From Halovivax cerinus (GTDB taxonomy: Archaea > Halobacteriota > Halobacteria > Halobacteriales > Natrialbaceae): a DNA stretch of 64,000 nt. The translations under genes and the position numbers were made by a program. The notes under the pieces are model-generated. The model worked only from the letters and a program-made list of their open reading frames with translations. It was not told where the DNA came from and did no database searches. This document shows, piece after piece, positions 41,413 through 49,720 of this stretch. How positions within the stretch are numbered: the stretch's first letter is position 1; each line of letters begins with the position of its first letter. The stretch is from NCBI RefSeq assembly GCF_024498195.1, contig NZ_CP101824.1, positions 620,001 through 684,000 on the forward strand, written 5' to 3'.

Positions 41413-42795
41413 ATGGAACGCTTCGTGGATCGGCACCGAGAACTCTCACGACTGCGTGACTGTTACGAATCCGACGATGCCGAGATGGTGGTTATCTTCG
41501 GTCGGCGACGACTCGGGAAAACACAGCTCGTCCAGCACTCACTTTCCGACCAGGACGACGCCGTCGTCTACCAAGCCACGGAGACCACGTCGCAGATACA
41601 ACGTGACGAATTCGTCGATGTTGCGGCCGACACGTTTCCTGGGATTACGGCGATCAAACAGAACTGGGAATCCCTTTTGGGGTATCTTGGCGACCACGAC
41701 GGGATCGTGGTCCTCGACGAATTCCCCTACCTCATCGATGCTGACGAAAGCCTCCCGTCGGTTATCCAACGGCTGTGGGATCAACGCCTCCAGAACACCT
41801 CGGGAACGCTCGTTCTAGTCGGATCCTCGATTAGCATGATGGAGGACGCGACACTCCTCGGAAACAGCCCGCTGTACGGGCGGTTTACCGAGAAAATCGA
41901 CCTCCGACCACTCGATTTCGCAGCCGCTCAGGAGTTCCTTCCGGACGACTACTCGCCCGAAGAGCAAATTTTCACGTGGAGCATTTTCGGCGGTGTCCCG
42001 TACTACCTTGACGGTGTCACTCTCGATCGGGATCTCGGAGCCGTCCTCACTAAGGAGGTCCTCTCTCAGAAGGGGTACCTCCACAATGAACCGGAGTACG
42101 TCCTCCGAACTGAACTCACAGACCCGAATCGATACTTTGCGATCCTCACGACGATCGCTGCAGGGAAGACGACAGCAAACGAGATTGCGCAAGCAGTCGG
42201 GATCGACGGGAAGCAGATTTCGACGTACACCCAAAAATTGGAACGGCTCCGACTCGTCGAGCGTGAGGTTCCACTAACCGAAGAGAAAGCGAAATCACGC
42301 CGCGGACGCTATCGAATCCGTGATCCGCTGTTTCGCTTCTGGTTCCGCTTCGTCTACGGTAACGAAGACCGATACGAACGGTTGGGTAAAGACGCCTACG
42401 AGGCGGTTATCGAACCAGAACTCCCTGACTTCGTGAGCCAAGAATTCGAGACGCTCTGTCAGGATGCGCTGCCAGATCTGTTTCCCGAGGAGACGTTCCT
42501 CGATATCGGCCGCTGGTGGTACAAGGAGCACGAAGTTGACGTCGTCGGCTTTACGGCAGACGGAACCATGGTCGCGGGGGAGTGTAAGTTCACGAACGCA
42601 CCCCTCGACTACAGTGCGCTCGCTTCACTCGAAGCCCATTCTGCGGAAATCCGTTGGACACCAGATACTGGCGATACCGATATGCAATACGCATTGTTCA
42701 CGCGGAGCGGCGTCACACAATCCGTACAGGAAGCGGCCTCCGAACGCGACGAGGTACACGTGTTCGACCTACGCGACGTCACACAACACGCCTGA
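41413..42795 (+). CDS. DUF234-type archaeal ATPase
   Basis: A 460-residue protein of the archaeal ATPase/DUF234 group. Walker A is FGRRRLGKTQLV (Lys36), Walker B is GIVVLDEFPYL (Asp102, Glu103), then LVLVGSSISMMED with the family sensor. A winged-helix part follows (TTANEIAQAVGIDGKQISTY). The C-terminus has a restriction-nuclease-like core, EVDVVGFTADGTMVAGECKF, with the D-(x)n-ExK pattern. Its role is unknown; many copies per genome and association with mobile regions suggest a selfish or defence system. ATG 41413 matches leaderless start; GTG 41395 is also in frame. Confidence 0.85.
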   Translation: MERFVDRHRELSRLRDCYESDDAEMVVIFGRRRLGKTQLVQHSLSDQDDAVVYQATETTSQIQRDEFVDVAADTFPGITAIKQNWESLLGYLGDHDGIVVLDEFPYLIDADESLPSVIQRLWDQRLQNTSGTLVLVGSSISMMEDATLLGNSPLYGRFTEKIDLRPLDFAAAQEFLPDDYSPEEQIFTWSIFGGVPYYLDGVTLDRDLGAVLTKEVLSQKGYLHNEPEYVLRTELTDPNRYFAILTTIAAGKTTANEIAQAVGIDGKQISTYTQKLERLRLVEREVPLTEEKAKSRRGRYRIRDPLFRFWFRFVYGNEDRYERLGKDAYEAVIEPELPDFVSQEFETLCQDALPDLFPEETFLDIGRWWYKEHEVDVVGFTADGTMVAGECKFTNAPLDYSALASLEAHSAEIRWTPDTGDTDMQYALFTRSGVTQSVQEAASERDEVHVFDLRDVTQHA

Positions 42796-42906
42796 GAGAG
42801 CCGTTCGCCGACAGGAAGTGCTCCCGCTCTGTTGAAATCCTATTAGTGCAACCCGATCGTCGCTGGAACAGCCGTTAGATAGGGTTGCCGGGCGACATAG
42901 AAATCG

Positions 42907-43026
42907 CTACTCGTCAGTCTCGTCGGTGAATTTGACGGCACGAAGCGCCCGCTGGGTGGTTTCGACGTCTCCATCGACTGCAGCGGCCACCTCCTCGGCT
43001 GTGGGCGCGTCTCGTCTCACGGGCAT
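42907..43026 (-). CDS. Very small protein (39 residues), antitoxin-like
   Basis: From ATG 43026: MPVRRDAPTAEEVAAAVDGD, then VETTQRALRAVKFTDETDE. Two helices with a turn, resembling the start of a small HTH. It is convergent with the ATPase. It could be a regulator or antitoxin; very short, so coding status is tentative. Confidence 0.4.
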   Translation of the reverse strand: MPVRRDAPTAEEVAAAVDGDVETTQRALRAVKFTDETDE

Positions 43027-43312
43027 CTACGACTACGTACCTTCTGTAGGTTTGTAACTGTTTTGTGCAGACTGACATATAAGTCAAATAGCGGCCAGAT
43101 CATGGCTCGGCGGCGTATACAGGCGCTTCGTGTGATTTTCTTGGAATCCCTCGATCCAGTACCAGCGCAGAAAACTGGGAAGGCACGCTCCTTTTGACGT
43201 ACCGTTTCCGTCCGATCGATCTGTCGTGGAGTTCTCGCACCTTCAAACGTCTCCGGTTGCCGGTCTGTACGAGAACTACGACGAGCCTTCGTATACGACG
43301 AACCTCCTCAAT

Positions 43313-43320
43313 CTATATTA
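43313..43320 (+). promoter_or_regulatory. TATA box for the HTH gene at 43344
   Basis: CTATATTA 24-31 bases before ATG 43344, implying leaderless transcription and supporting that start over the longer frame from 43194. Confidence 0.55.
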
Positions 43321-43343
43321 AGACAGAGGTCGAACGAGCGCGT

Positions 43344-43907
43344 ATGAGCGAAGACGAATCGGACACGGGACTACGAGACCGGCAGACCACCGGTGAGGAC
43401 CGCGTGCGGATGGTCGCCCGGCAGTTGTCGGAGCCCCGGACGGCAAACTGGATCGCCGCCGAAGCGGACTGGTCGCACGGGCCTACCAGGCGCGTCCTCG
43501 AACGACTCGTCGAGGACGGGATCCTCCACCGCGACGACGCCGGCACGCACGCGACGTACTACCCAGACTACCGTCGGCAAGCGATGCAGGAGTCGATGCG
43601 GCTTCGAGACGGCGACCACACCGTCGAGGAACTCACCGACCGGCTCGCCGAGATGAAGGCCCGGATCAGAGCGTGGCAGGCCGAGTTCGACGTCGAATCG
43701 CCGAACCACCTTCGCGGCACGATCGCCGACGACGCGCTCGACACCGACGAGGAGGACCGCCGCCGCGAGATCGCCGGCGAGTGGGACCATCTGCAACGAC
43801 GCATCGAAATCGTCGGGTTCGCCGTCCGCGAGTGGGACTTCCTGGCTCCAACGACTGAGCCCGCCGGGGCGGACCGAAACGGGATATCCGGTACCTGCCC
43901 ACAATGA
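43344..43907 (+). CDS. Winged-helix regulator (DUF7342/ArsR-like)
   Basis: A 187-residue protein. Residues 20-70 form a winged helix: VRMVARQLSEPRTANWIAAE, then WSHGPTRRVLERLVEDGILHR with a wing HATYYPDY. The remaining part is a long charged helix (TVEELTDRLAEMKARIRAWQ) suggesting a dimerisation coiled coil, and a second helix containing RRREIAGEWDHLQRRI. I recall this architecture as a common haloarchaeal family; targets unknown. Confidence 0.75.
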   Translation: MSEDESDTGLRDRQTTGEDRVRMVARQLSEPRTANWIAAEADWSHGPTRRVLERLVEDGILHRDDAGTHATYYPDYRRQAMQESMRLRDGDHTVEELTDRLAEMKARIRAWQAEFDVESPNHLRGTIADDALDTDEEDRRREIAGEWDHLQRRIEIVGFAVREWDFLAPTTEPAGADRNGISGTCPQ

Positions 43908-43964
43908 GCCGAACGCGAACCGCTACGCACGGCTGAAGCAGGTCGTCTGGCCCCGTCCTTCAGA

Positions 43965-44813
43965 TCACGACGCACTTCCTCGGCCCCACCACCCGGCGAC
44001 GGGCGCCGAGACCACGAGGCTGAGGAGGCCGAACGCGACGATCATCGCGAGCACGCCCGGGTCGCTAAAGCTCGTCGTGGCGACGAGCAGGGCGATGGCC
44101 ACGTTTCGCGACGCAGTCGTCGTCGCGAGGACTTCCCGTGCCCCCGTCGCGGGCCCGCCCAGCGCGTACCCGAGCAGGATCGAGGCGCCGATCACGACGA
44201 GCGAGACGAGCGGCGTTCCGGTACCGACGAGTTGGCGCATCTCACCGGCGTACGCGACCGTCAGGAGGGCGACCAGGCCGACCAGGAGGACGGTCGAGAG
44301 TCGCTGGATCGGCGGGTGGACGGCGGCCGCGACGGACGGCGAGCGCGCCGCGACCCACAGCCCGCCGAGCAGCGGGACGAGCTGGGTGAGGACCACGATG
44401 CGAGCGATACCGATCGGATCGGCAGCGACGCCTGCCGGCATGAGGAGCGCGACCGTGATCGGGATCGTCGCGACGGAACCGACGCCCAGCACGGCCATCA
44501 GCCCGCTCGCGAACGCGACGTCGCTGTCCGAGATTTCGGCGAGCTTCGGACCGAAGGGTGCCCCCGGCGCGATCGCGATCACCAGAAGCCCGACGGCGTG
44601 GCTGGTCGCCATCGGGATCGCGAGGACGAACGCGAACGCCAAGAGGGGTACGACCGCGAGGTTCACGAGCAGCGATTTCGCCATAAGCCGGCGCTGTGCC
44701 AGCGACGCGAGGATCTCGTCCGGCGTCAGTGCGAGCCCCATCGAGAGCATCGTCGCGAGGACGAACCCGATCGTCACGCCGTTGACGAGCGCGGTGACCG
44801 TGGGCGCCTCCAT
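43965..44813 (-). CDS. Bile-acid/Na+ symporter family (SBF) transporter
   Basis: A 282-residue protein with about nine helices. Family marks: GFVLATMLSMGLALTPDEIL near the N-terminus, AIAPGAPFGPKLAEISDSD in the first crossover, and VLATTTASRNVAIALLVAT in the second, matching the NtcA/ASBT crossover motifs. Bacterial and archaeal members import organic anions; arsenite ACR3 is a distant relative, but its Cys is absent. Substrate unknown. Confidence 0.8.
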   Translation of the reverse strand: MEAPTVTALVNGVTIGFVLATMLSMGLALTPDEILASLAQRRLMAKSLLVNLAVVPLLAFAFVLAIPMATSHAVGLLVIAIAPGAPFGPKLAEISDSDVAFASGLMAVLGVGSVATIPITVALLMPAGVAADPIGIARIVVLTQLVPLLGGLWVAARSPSVAAAVHPPIQRLSTVLLVGLVALLTVAYAGEMRQLVGTGTPLVSLVVIGASILLGYALGGPATGAREVLATTTASRNVAIALLVATTSFSDPGVLAMIVAFGLLSLVVSAPVAGWWGRGSAS

Positions 44814-44963
44814 TCAGTACCGCACGTTGGGGCGGTGGCGCGAAAAGCGGTTCGAAGGCGGAACGGCGGGGTCGGCGGACAGTTCTGCCCGTCGCTCGGG
44901 AGGCCGACTCGCGGTTCGTTCGAGTGGCCGACACCTGCCACCGATCACTCCGCTCCCTGTCCG

Positions 44964-45686
44964 TCACCCCTCGCGCCCGGCGACGACGATCACCGCCGAG
45001 GCGGCGGCGATCGCGCCGATGGCCACGACGAACCAACCGAGCAGCGTCCGCGACAGGCCGGGGATCGGTTCGAACAGCGGCGTGAAGAGGCGGCCGTCGA
45101 GCGCGACGACGGCGACGGCGCCAATCCCGTCGAAGAGGAGGTCGAGCGGCGTGTCGAATCGGCCGTAGTGTTCGAGGACGCGTTCGATCCCGGCGCGGTC
45201 GCTGGCGACCCTGGCGGCGTGTTCGAGGACCTCCCAGGCGGCGCCGGCCGCGAGGGTGAGGCCGATCGTCGCCGCCCCGGCGGATCGGCCGAGCGGGCCC
45301 GGCAATACGTCGGCGCCGGCGACGACCACCCACGCGTAGACGAGCGCGGCGACCAGCGCCGCCGAGACGGTGTGGGTCACGTGATCCCACCACCAGACGG
45401 TGTCGTACCAGCCGTGCATACCGAGCATGTGGAGTAAGCCGGCCAGGGCGATGCACAGCGGCAGGATCGGTCCGAAGTCGACGCTGGCGTCGACGAGACC
45501 GGCGACGGCGTACTCCACGACGAGCGGGCTCGCGGTCGCAGCGAGCGCGGCGGCCGCGTTGACCGCCACGTCCGCCTCGCGCCGGTCGACGCCGAGCCAG
45601 AGCGAGGTCACCAGCCCGCCCACGACGAGGGCGAGTCCAACGGTCACGAGGGAGATCGACGAGAGGAGGGGCACGTCGTTGTCCAT
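44964..45686 (-). CDS. DUF2238 (YjdF)-like membrane protein
   Basis: A 240-residue protein with about seven helices. DUF2238/YjdF features: GWYDTVWWWDHVTHTVSAAL with a YD...H pattern, AAGAAWEVLEHAARV, and FDTPLDLLFDGIGAVAVV near the C-terminus. The conserved Asp, His and Glu could bind metal inside the membrane. Function unknown. Confidence 0.7.
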   Translation of the reverse strand: MDNDVPLLSSISLVTVGLALVVGGLVTSLWLGVDRREADVAVNAAAALAATASPLVVEYAVAGLVDASVDFGPILPLCIALAGLLHMLGMHGWYDTVWWWDHVTHTVSAALVAALVYAWVVVAGADVLPGPLGRSAGAATIGLTLAAGAAWEVLEHAARVASDRAGIERVLEHYGRFDTPLDLLFDGIGAVAVVALDGRLFTPLFEPIPGLSRTLLGWFVVAIGAIAAASAVIVVAGREG

Positions 45687-45790
45687 ACTCGGGGCGCGTG
45701 CGCCCTAATCCTTGCCATCGGGGTCGATACCGAACCGCCTTCTTTGGGCCGCGAAACGGCTATAGGGTCAGCCTCCCTAGTTTTGGTACA

Positions 45791-46426
45791 ATGATGGCCT
45801 CGACGCACGCGTTGCTGGGGATGGCCCTCGCCCTTCCCGTCGTTGTTGGCGCACCCGAGCTGGCGCCGGTCGCGATCCTCGCCGGCCTCGTCGGTGGCCT
45901 CTTGCCGGACGTAGACCTCTACGTCGGTCACCGCCGAACCCTCCACTACCCCGTCTACGGCTGGCTCGCGGCGATTCCCGCGATCGCCGCCGCGCTGGTC
46001 GCCCCGTCGGCCGTGACGGTGGGCCTCGCGATCGCCCTCACCGCGGCCGCGCTCCACGCCGCGACCGACGTCGCCGGTGCCGGCCTCGAACTCCGACCCT
46101 GGGAGGGCGGCAGCGACCACGCGGTCTACAGCCACTACCACGACCGGTGGCTCACGGCCAGGCGCTGGGTCCGCTACGACGGCTCGCCGGAGGATCTCGG
46201 GCTCGCGAGCGTCGCCGGCGTCGCCGTGATCGGCCTGGCCGCCGAGCCCGCCGGCCCGATCGCCTGGGGCCCTGTCGGCGGCCTCCTCGCGGTCTCGACC
46301 GTCTACGTCCTCCTTCGCAAGTCGCTCGCCGACCTCGCCGTCAGGCTCGTCCGGTACGTCCCCGCCTCGCTCACGGGACACGTCCCGGACAGATATCTCG
46401 AATCGAGTTCGGCCGGGAGCCGGTAA
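45791..46426 (+). CDS. YdjM/DUF457-type membrane-bound metal-dependent hydrolase
   Basis: A 211-residue membrane protein. Family motifs: MMASTHALLGMALALPVV with the first His, GGLLPDVDLYVGHRRTLHYP (Asp-rich, His), TAAALHAATDVAG, and SHYHDRWLTARRWVRYDG. The His/Asp pattern supports an intramembrane metal hydrolase; members are regulated by SOS in bacteria. ATG 45791 follows a CTATAG-type promoter around 45759-45765; ATG 45794 is equally possible. Confidence 0.8.
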   Translation: MMASTHALLGMALALPVVVGAPELAPVAILAGLVGGLLPDVDLYVGHRRTLHYPVYGWLAAIPAIAAALVAPSAVTVGLAIALTAAALHAATDVAGAGLELRPWEGGSDHAVYSHYHDRWLTARRWVRYDGSPEDLGLASVAGVAVIGLAAEPAGPIAWGPVGGLLAVSTVYVLLRKSLADLAVRLVRYVPASLTGHVPDRYLESSSAGSR

Positions 46427-46530
46427 GCGGCGCCGCGAAGCCGACCCGATGGGGACGTCCGCTGTTGGATTGGCTCTCCGGTAGCTCGGCGGCGCATCGC
46501 CTCCGTCGGTCGCCACGGAGGCTCGCGCTG

Positions 46531-46612
46531 GATACCGAGTTTCGGCCCGGATACGTTCTTCCGGCCCGAATCACCTTTTTCCGGCCCGCATCACGTCCTC
46601 CGCGCGGCCTCG
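46531..46612. repeat. Degenerate tandem repeat, about 20-base period
   Basis: At least three copies of a unit like TTCCGGCCCGAATCAC (46533, 46561, 46581 regions). It lies between the two convergent genes ending at 46426 and 46613, so it could also serve as a bidirectional transcription end. Confidence 0.5.
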
Positions 46613-47251
46613 TCAGCGCGACTCCACCGTCGCAGACCAGTAGGCGATGAGGGGCGCACCGACGGCGGTCGGCCAGAGCCACGCCGCAATCCCGATCACT
46701 GGCGTCAGATTGACGGCCGAGACGGCGCTGACGGTTGCGATGAAGGCGGCGATCATTCGCTGGAGATGCGTCACCCGCCACTCGGTCGCTCCGTCGCGAC
46801 GGAATTCACGGGCGTCGAGAACGGTGAACACCACGCCGATCGCGCCGAAGACGACCATCACGATACCGAAGGTCGTTCCAGCGATGTACTGGCGGAGTCC
46901 CCAGAGAGCCAGGCCGAGACAGGCGACGAACACCGTGCCCGTGGCGATCCGGTCTGGCGCTGCCGCGTCGGTCGTCGGTCGTTTGCGCGCGAGAACTCGA
47001 TAGCCCGAAAACGCGAAGTAGCCACTGAAGATGGCGACCAGTGTGAGCACCACCCTTCGGCGCGTGGGGGCGATGGCAGCGAGCCCGACCACCGTGATCA
47101 CGACGACGCCCATCGAGTACACGAAGAGCCGCCCGACTCGCCGATGGCGGCGTCCGCCCTTGGTCGTCCCCAGCGCGACGACGCCGGCAAGCACGGCGAT
47201 CGCTCCGGCGGCGATGTGTAGCCAGAGCGTCCAGTCCTCGAGCGTTGCCAC
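46613..47251 (-). CDS. DUF2306-like membrane protein
   Basis: A 212-residue protein with six to seven helices. LWLHIAAGAIAVLAGVVALG and GRRHRRVGRLFVYSMGVVVI match the start of DUF2306 (a HRxxG motif after the first helix), and WRVTHLQRMIAAFIATVSAV contains the later HxxRM motif. Some relatives bind heme; function unknown. Confidence 0.75.
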   Translation of the reverse strand: MATLEDWTLWLHIAAGAIAVLAGVVALGTTKGGRRHRRVGRLFVYSMGVVVITVVGLAAIAPTRRRVVLTLVAIFSGYFAFSGYRVLARKRPTTDAAAPDRIATGTVFVACLGLALWGLRQYIAGTTFGIVMVVFGAIGVVFTVLDAREFRRDGATEWRVTHLQRMIAAFIATVSAVSAVNLTPVIGIAAWLWPTAVGAPLIAYWSATVESR

Positions 47252-47459
47252 ACCGATTCAGGTCGGCACGGTCGGATAAATCTGGTGTCGGGTCCGGGCG
47301 TCACTCGGCAGCGTCCCTCGCAGCAGGTGGTCACCCGGTCAGTTCACCGTCGCGACCGAATCCACACCCCGAGGCTGGCGGCGCGGTGATCGACCCTGGC
47401 GGGTCGCGTCGGTGGGGGAGTTCGCAACTGTTAGGCGCGCCCGCCGCGAACCACCGCCA

Positions 47460-48467
47460 ATGAGAGATCTGTTTCTCCGGGCAGCTCGCGGGGAGCGCAC
47501 CGAGCGGCCGCCGGTCTGGATGATGCGACAGGCGGGGCGCTATCTCCCCGAGTATCGCGAACTGCGTGCCGACTACTCCTTCCTCGAGGCCATCTCGACG
47601 CCCGACGTCGCGGCCGAGATCAGCCTCCAGCCCTACGAGCGGTTCGACCCGGACGCCGTCGTCATGTACTCGGATATCCTGACGGTGCTCGAACCGCTCG
47701 GCTTCTCGTATCACCTCGAATCGGGCGTGGGTCCGGTCGTCGAGAACCCGGTCGAGTCGCCCGCGGATGCGGACCGCACACCCGAAGATGTCCGCGAGCA
47801 CCTCCCCTACGTGGGGGAACTCCTCTCTCGCCTCTCCGACGAACTCGGGTCGGACGCCGCGACGCTCGGGTTCACCGGCGGCCCGTTCACCCTCGCCGCC
47901 TACACCTGTCAGGGCGAGCCCTCGCGGAGCTTCATGGCCGTGCGTCGACTGCGTGCCGAGCACCCCGAGGCATTCGAGCGCCTCCTGCGCGCGTTCACCG
48001 ACGTCATCGCCGATTACGTCGAATTCCAGGTGGAGTCGGGTGCCGACGCGATCCAGCTGTTCGACACCTACGCCGGCCTCCTCTCGCCCGCAGACTACCG
48101 CGAGTTCCTCCTCCCGTTACACCGCGAGATCGTCGAGGCGACCGACGTCCCGACGATCGTCTTCGCCCGGAACCTCTCGGGCAACCTCGACCTGCTCGCC
48201 GACACCGGCGCCGACGTAGTCGGCCTCGACTGGACGGTCGACGTCGCCGCGGCTCGCGAGCAACTGGGCGACAGACCGGTCCAGGGGAACCTCGACCCTG
48301 CGCTGCTCTACGGCGATCCCGACACCGTCCGCGAACGCACCCTTGAGATCGTCGACGCCGCCGGCGAGGCGGGCCACATCCTCAACCTCGGCCACGGTGT
48401 CGACCGACACACCCCGGTCGAGAACGTCGCGGCCTTCTTCGAGGCGGCGCAGTCGGTCTCGCGGTAG
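47460..48467 (+). CDS. hemE: Uroporphyrinogen decarboxylase
   Basis: A 335-residue enzyme removing four carboxyls from uroporphyrinogen III to give coproporphyrinogen III. The signature PPVWMMRQAGRYLPEYREL is at residues 17-35, with the catalytic Asp in MYSDILT, GFTGGPFTLAAYTC, QLFDTYAGLLSP and LNLGHGVDRHTPVENV at the end. ATG 47460 gives the family length. The stop is about 60 bases from the convergent ferrochelatase gene. Confidence 0.92.
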   Translation: MRDLFLRAARGERTERPPVWMMRQAGRYLPEYRELRADYSFLEAISTPDVAAEISLQPYERFDPDAVVMYSDILTVLEPLGFSYHLESGVGPVVENPVESPADADRTPEDVREHLPYVGELLSRLSDELGSDAATLGFTGGPFTLAAYTCQGEPSRSFMAVRRLRAEHPEAFERLLRAFTDVIADYVEFQVESGADAIQLFDTYAGLLSPADYREFLLPLHREIVEATDVPTIVFARNLSGNLDLLADTGADVVGLDWTVDVAAAREQLGDRPVQGNLDPALLYGDPDTVRERTLEIVDAAGEAGHILNLGHGVDRHTPVENVAAFFEAAQSVSR

Positions 48468-48528
48468 CGTGGCGGGACAGCAGTAAGCGGGCCAATAATG
48501 GGGCGCTGATGGAGAATAGAACCGCCAA

Positions 48529-49596
48529 CTATCGCGTTTCCGTCCGCATCCCGGCGTTCAGGCAGTAGGTTCCGGGTTCGGGCCGACACTCACACTGGCG
48601 GAGCTGGTAGTACGCTGGATCGAAACCCGCACAGAAGGGTTCGAGCAGGTCGGCCAGCAGGTCGGCGAAGCGCGGGTCGTCGTGGGGAATCGGGACCCGG
48701 TAGAGGTCGAGTCCGACGTCGGCGGCGTCTTCCGCGAGGTCGACGTCGAGTTCGGCGAGCGTCTCGGACTGTTCGTGCATGAAGCTCATCGGCTCGACGA
48801 CGACGCGGTCGGCCTCGTCGCCGAGGTTCTCGACGACCTCCTCGGTCTCGGGGGCGGTCCACTCGATGCCCCGGTTGGCGTGGTTCTGGTAGCCGATGTG
48901 GTAGTCGTCGAGTTCGAGCAGGCGGGCGACCGCGGCCGCGTGTTCCTCGACGTACTCGTCGTAGCGGCTGCCGGCCTCCAGGTACTTCGTCGGCGTGCCG
49001 TGGGCCGAGAAGATGAACGCGGTGTCGGGGTCCTGCAGGTCGACGTCGGCCTCCTCGGTGTACGCGGCGATGCCGTCCGCTCGCAGGCGGTTGTACGCCG
49101 GAACGCGGTGCCAGCCGGTGACCGAGGCGAATTCAGGGTCGTAGCCGTCGAGTTCTTCGACCGCCGATTCGAGCGCGTCGATCGACGAGACGGTCGTCGA
49201 GGGGCCACACAGCGGGTAGATGGGGAGGGCGACGACCTCCTCGACGCCGTCTTCGGCGAGTTCGGCGGCGACGTCGGGGATCAGCGGCTCGGTGAACTGC
49301 ATCGCGTGGCGGACGGTCACGTCGTGGCCGCGCGAGTCGAGGCGCTCGGCCAGCGCGTCGGCCTGAGCGACCGCCTGGTCCTGAAGCGGCGAGCCGCCGA
49401 TCTCCTCGTACTCCGCCATGATGCTCGGGAGTCGTCGCTCCGCGAGTTCGCGCGAACGATCCCTGGCTGCCGCTTCCGACTCGGCGTCCTCCAGGTCCGC
49501 GTTGTCGAAGAAGATCCGCGTCAGATAGTCGAGCACGGTCTCGCGGTCGGGCGTCGCCGGTTCGCCGAAGTTGCACAGGACGATCCCGGTTTCCAT
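48529..49596 (-). CDS. hemH: Ferrochelatase
   Basis: A 355-residue ferrochelatase inserting Fe2+ into porphyrin. Family marks: GIVLCNFGEPATPDRE at the N-terminus, GGSPLQDQAVAQADAL, VVALPIYPLCGPSTT, the catalytic His in AFIFSAHGTPTKYLE, and VVEPMSFMHEQSETLAELD. It lies just downstream of the protoporphyrinogen-oxidase gene on the same strand, with a 115-base gap. ATG 49596 gives the standard start METGIVL. A C-terminal Cys cluster (RQCECRPEPGTYC) could bind Fe-S, as in some ferrochelatases. Confidence 0.9.
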   Translation of the reverse strand: METGIVLCNFGEPATPDRETVLDYLTRIFFDNADLEDAESEAAARDRSRELAERRLPSIMAEYEEIGGSPLQDQAVAQADALAERLDSRGHDVTVRHAMQFTEPLIPDVAAELAEDGVEEVVALPIYPLCGPSTTVSSIDALESAVEELDGYDPEFASVTGWHRVPAYNRLRADGIAAYTEEADVDLQDPDTAFIFSAHGTPTKYLEAGSRYDEYVEEHAAAVARLLELDDYHIGYQNHANRGIEWTAPETEEVVENLGDEADRVVVEPMSFMHEQSETLAELDVDLAEDAADVGLDLYRVPIPHDDPRFADLLADLLEPFCAGFDPAYYQLRQCECRPEPGTYCLNAGMRTETR

Positions 49597-49639
49597 GCCC
49601 GACGCTTGCCACCGGAGCGGTTTAGCCACTTCGGACCCG

Positions 49640-49720
49640 GCGGCCGTTCGTCCGTCCGCATCACCCGCTTATCCTTCGGCGTCACTCGACCGCCCGTCCG
49701 CGTCACTCGCTCATCCGTCG
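49640..49720. repeat. Degenerate tandem repeat, about 21-base period
   Basis: Three to four copies of a unit like CGTCCGCGTCACTCGCTCATC between hemH and hemG. Similar in texture to the arrays at 31305-31470 and 46531-46612. Confidence 0.5.
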
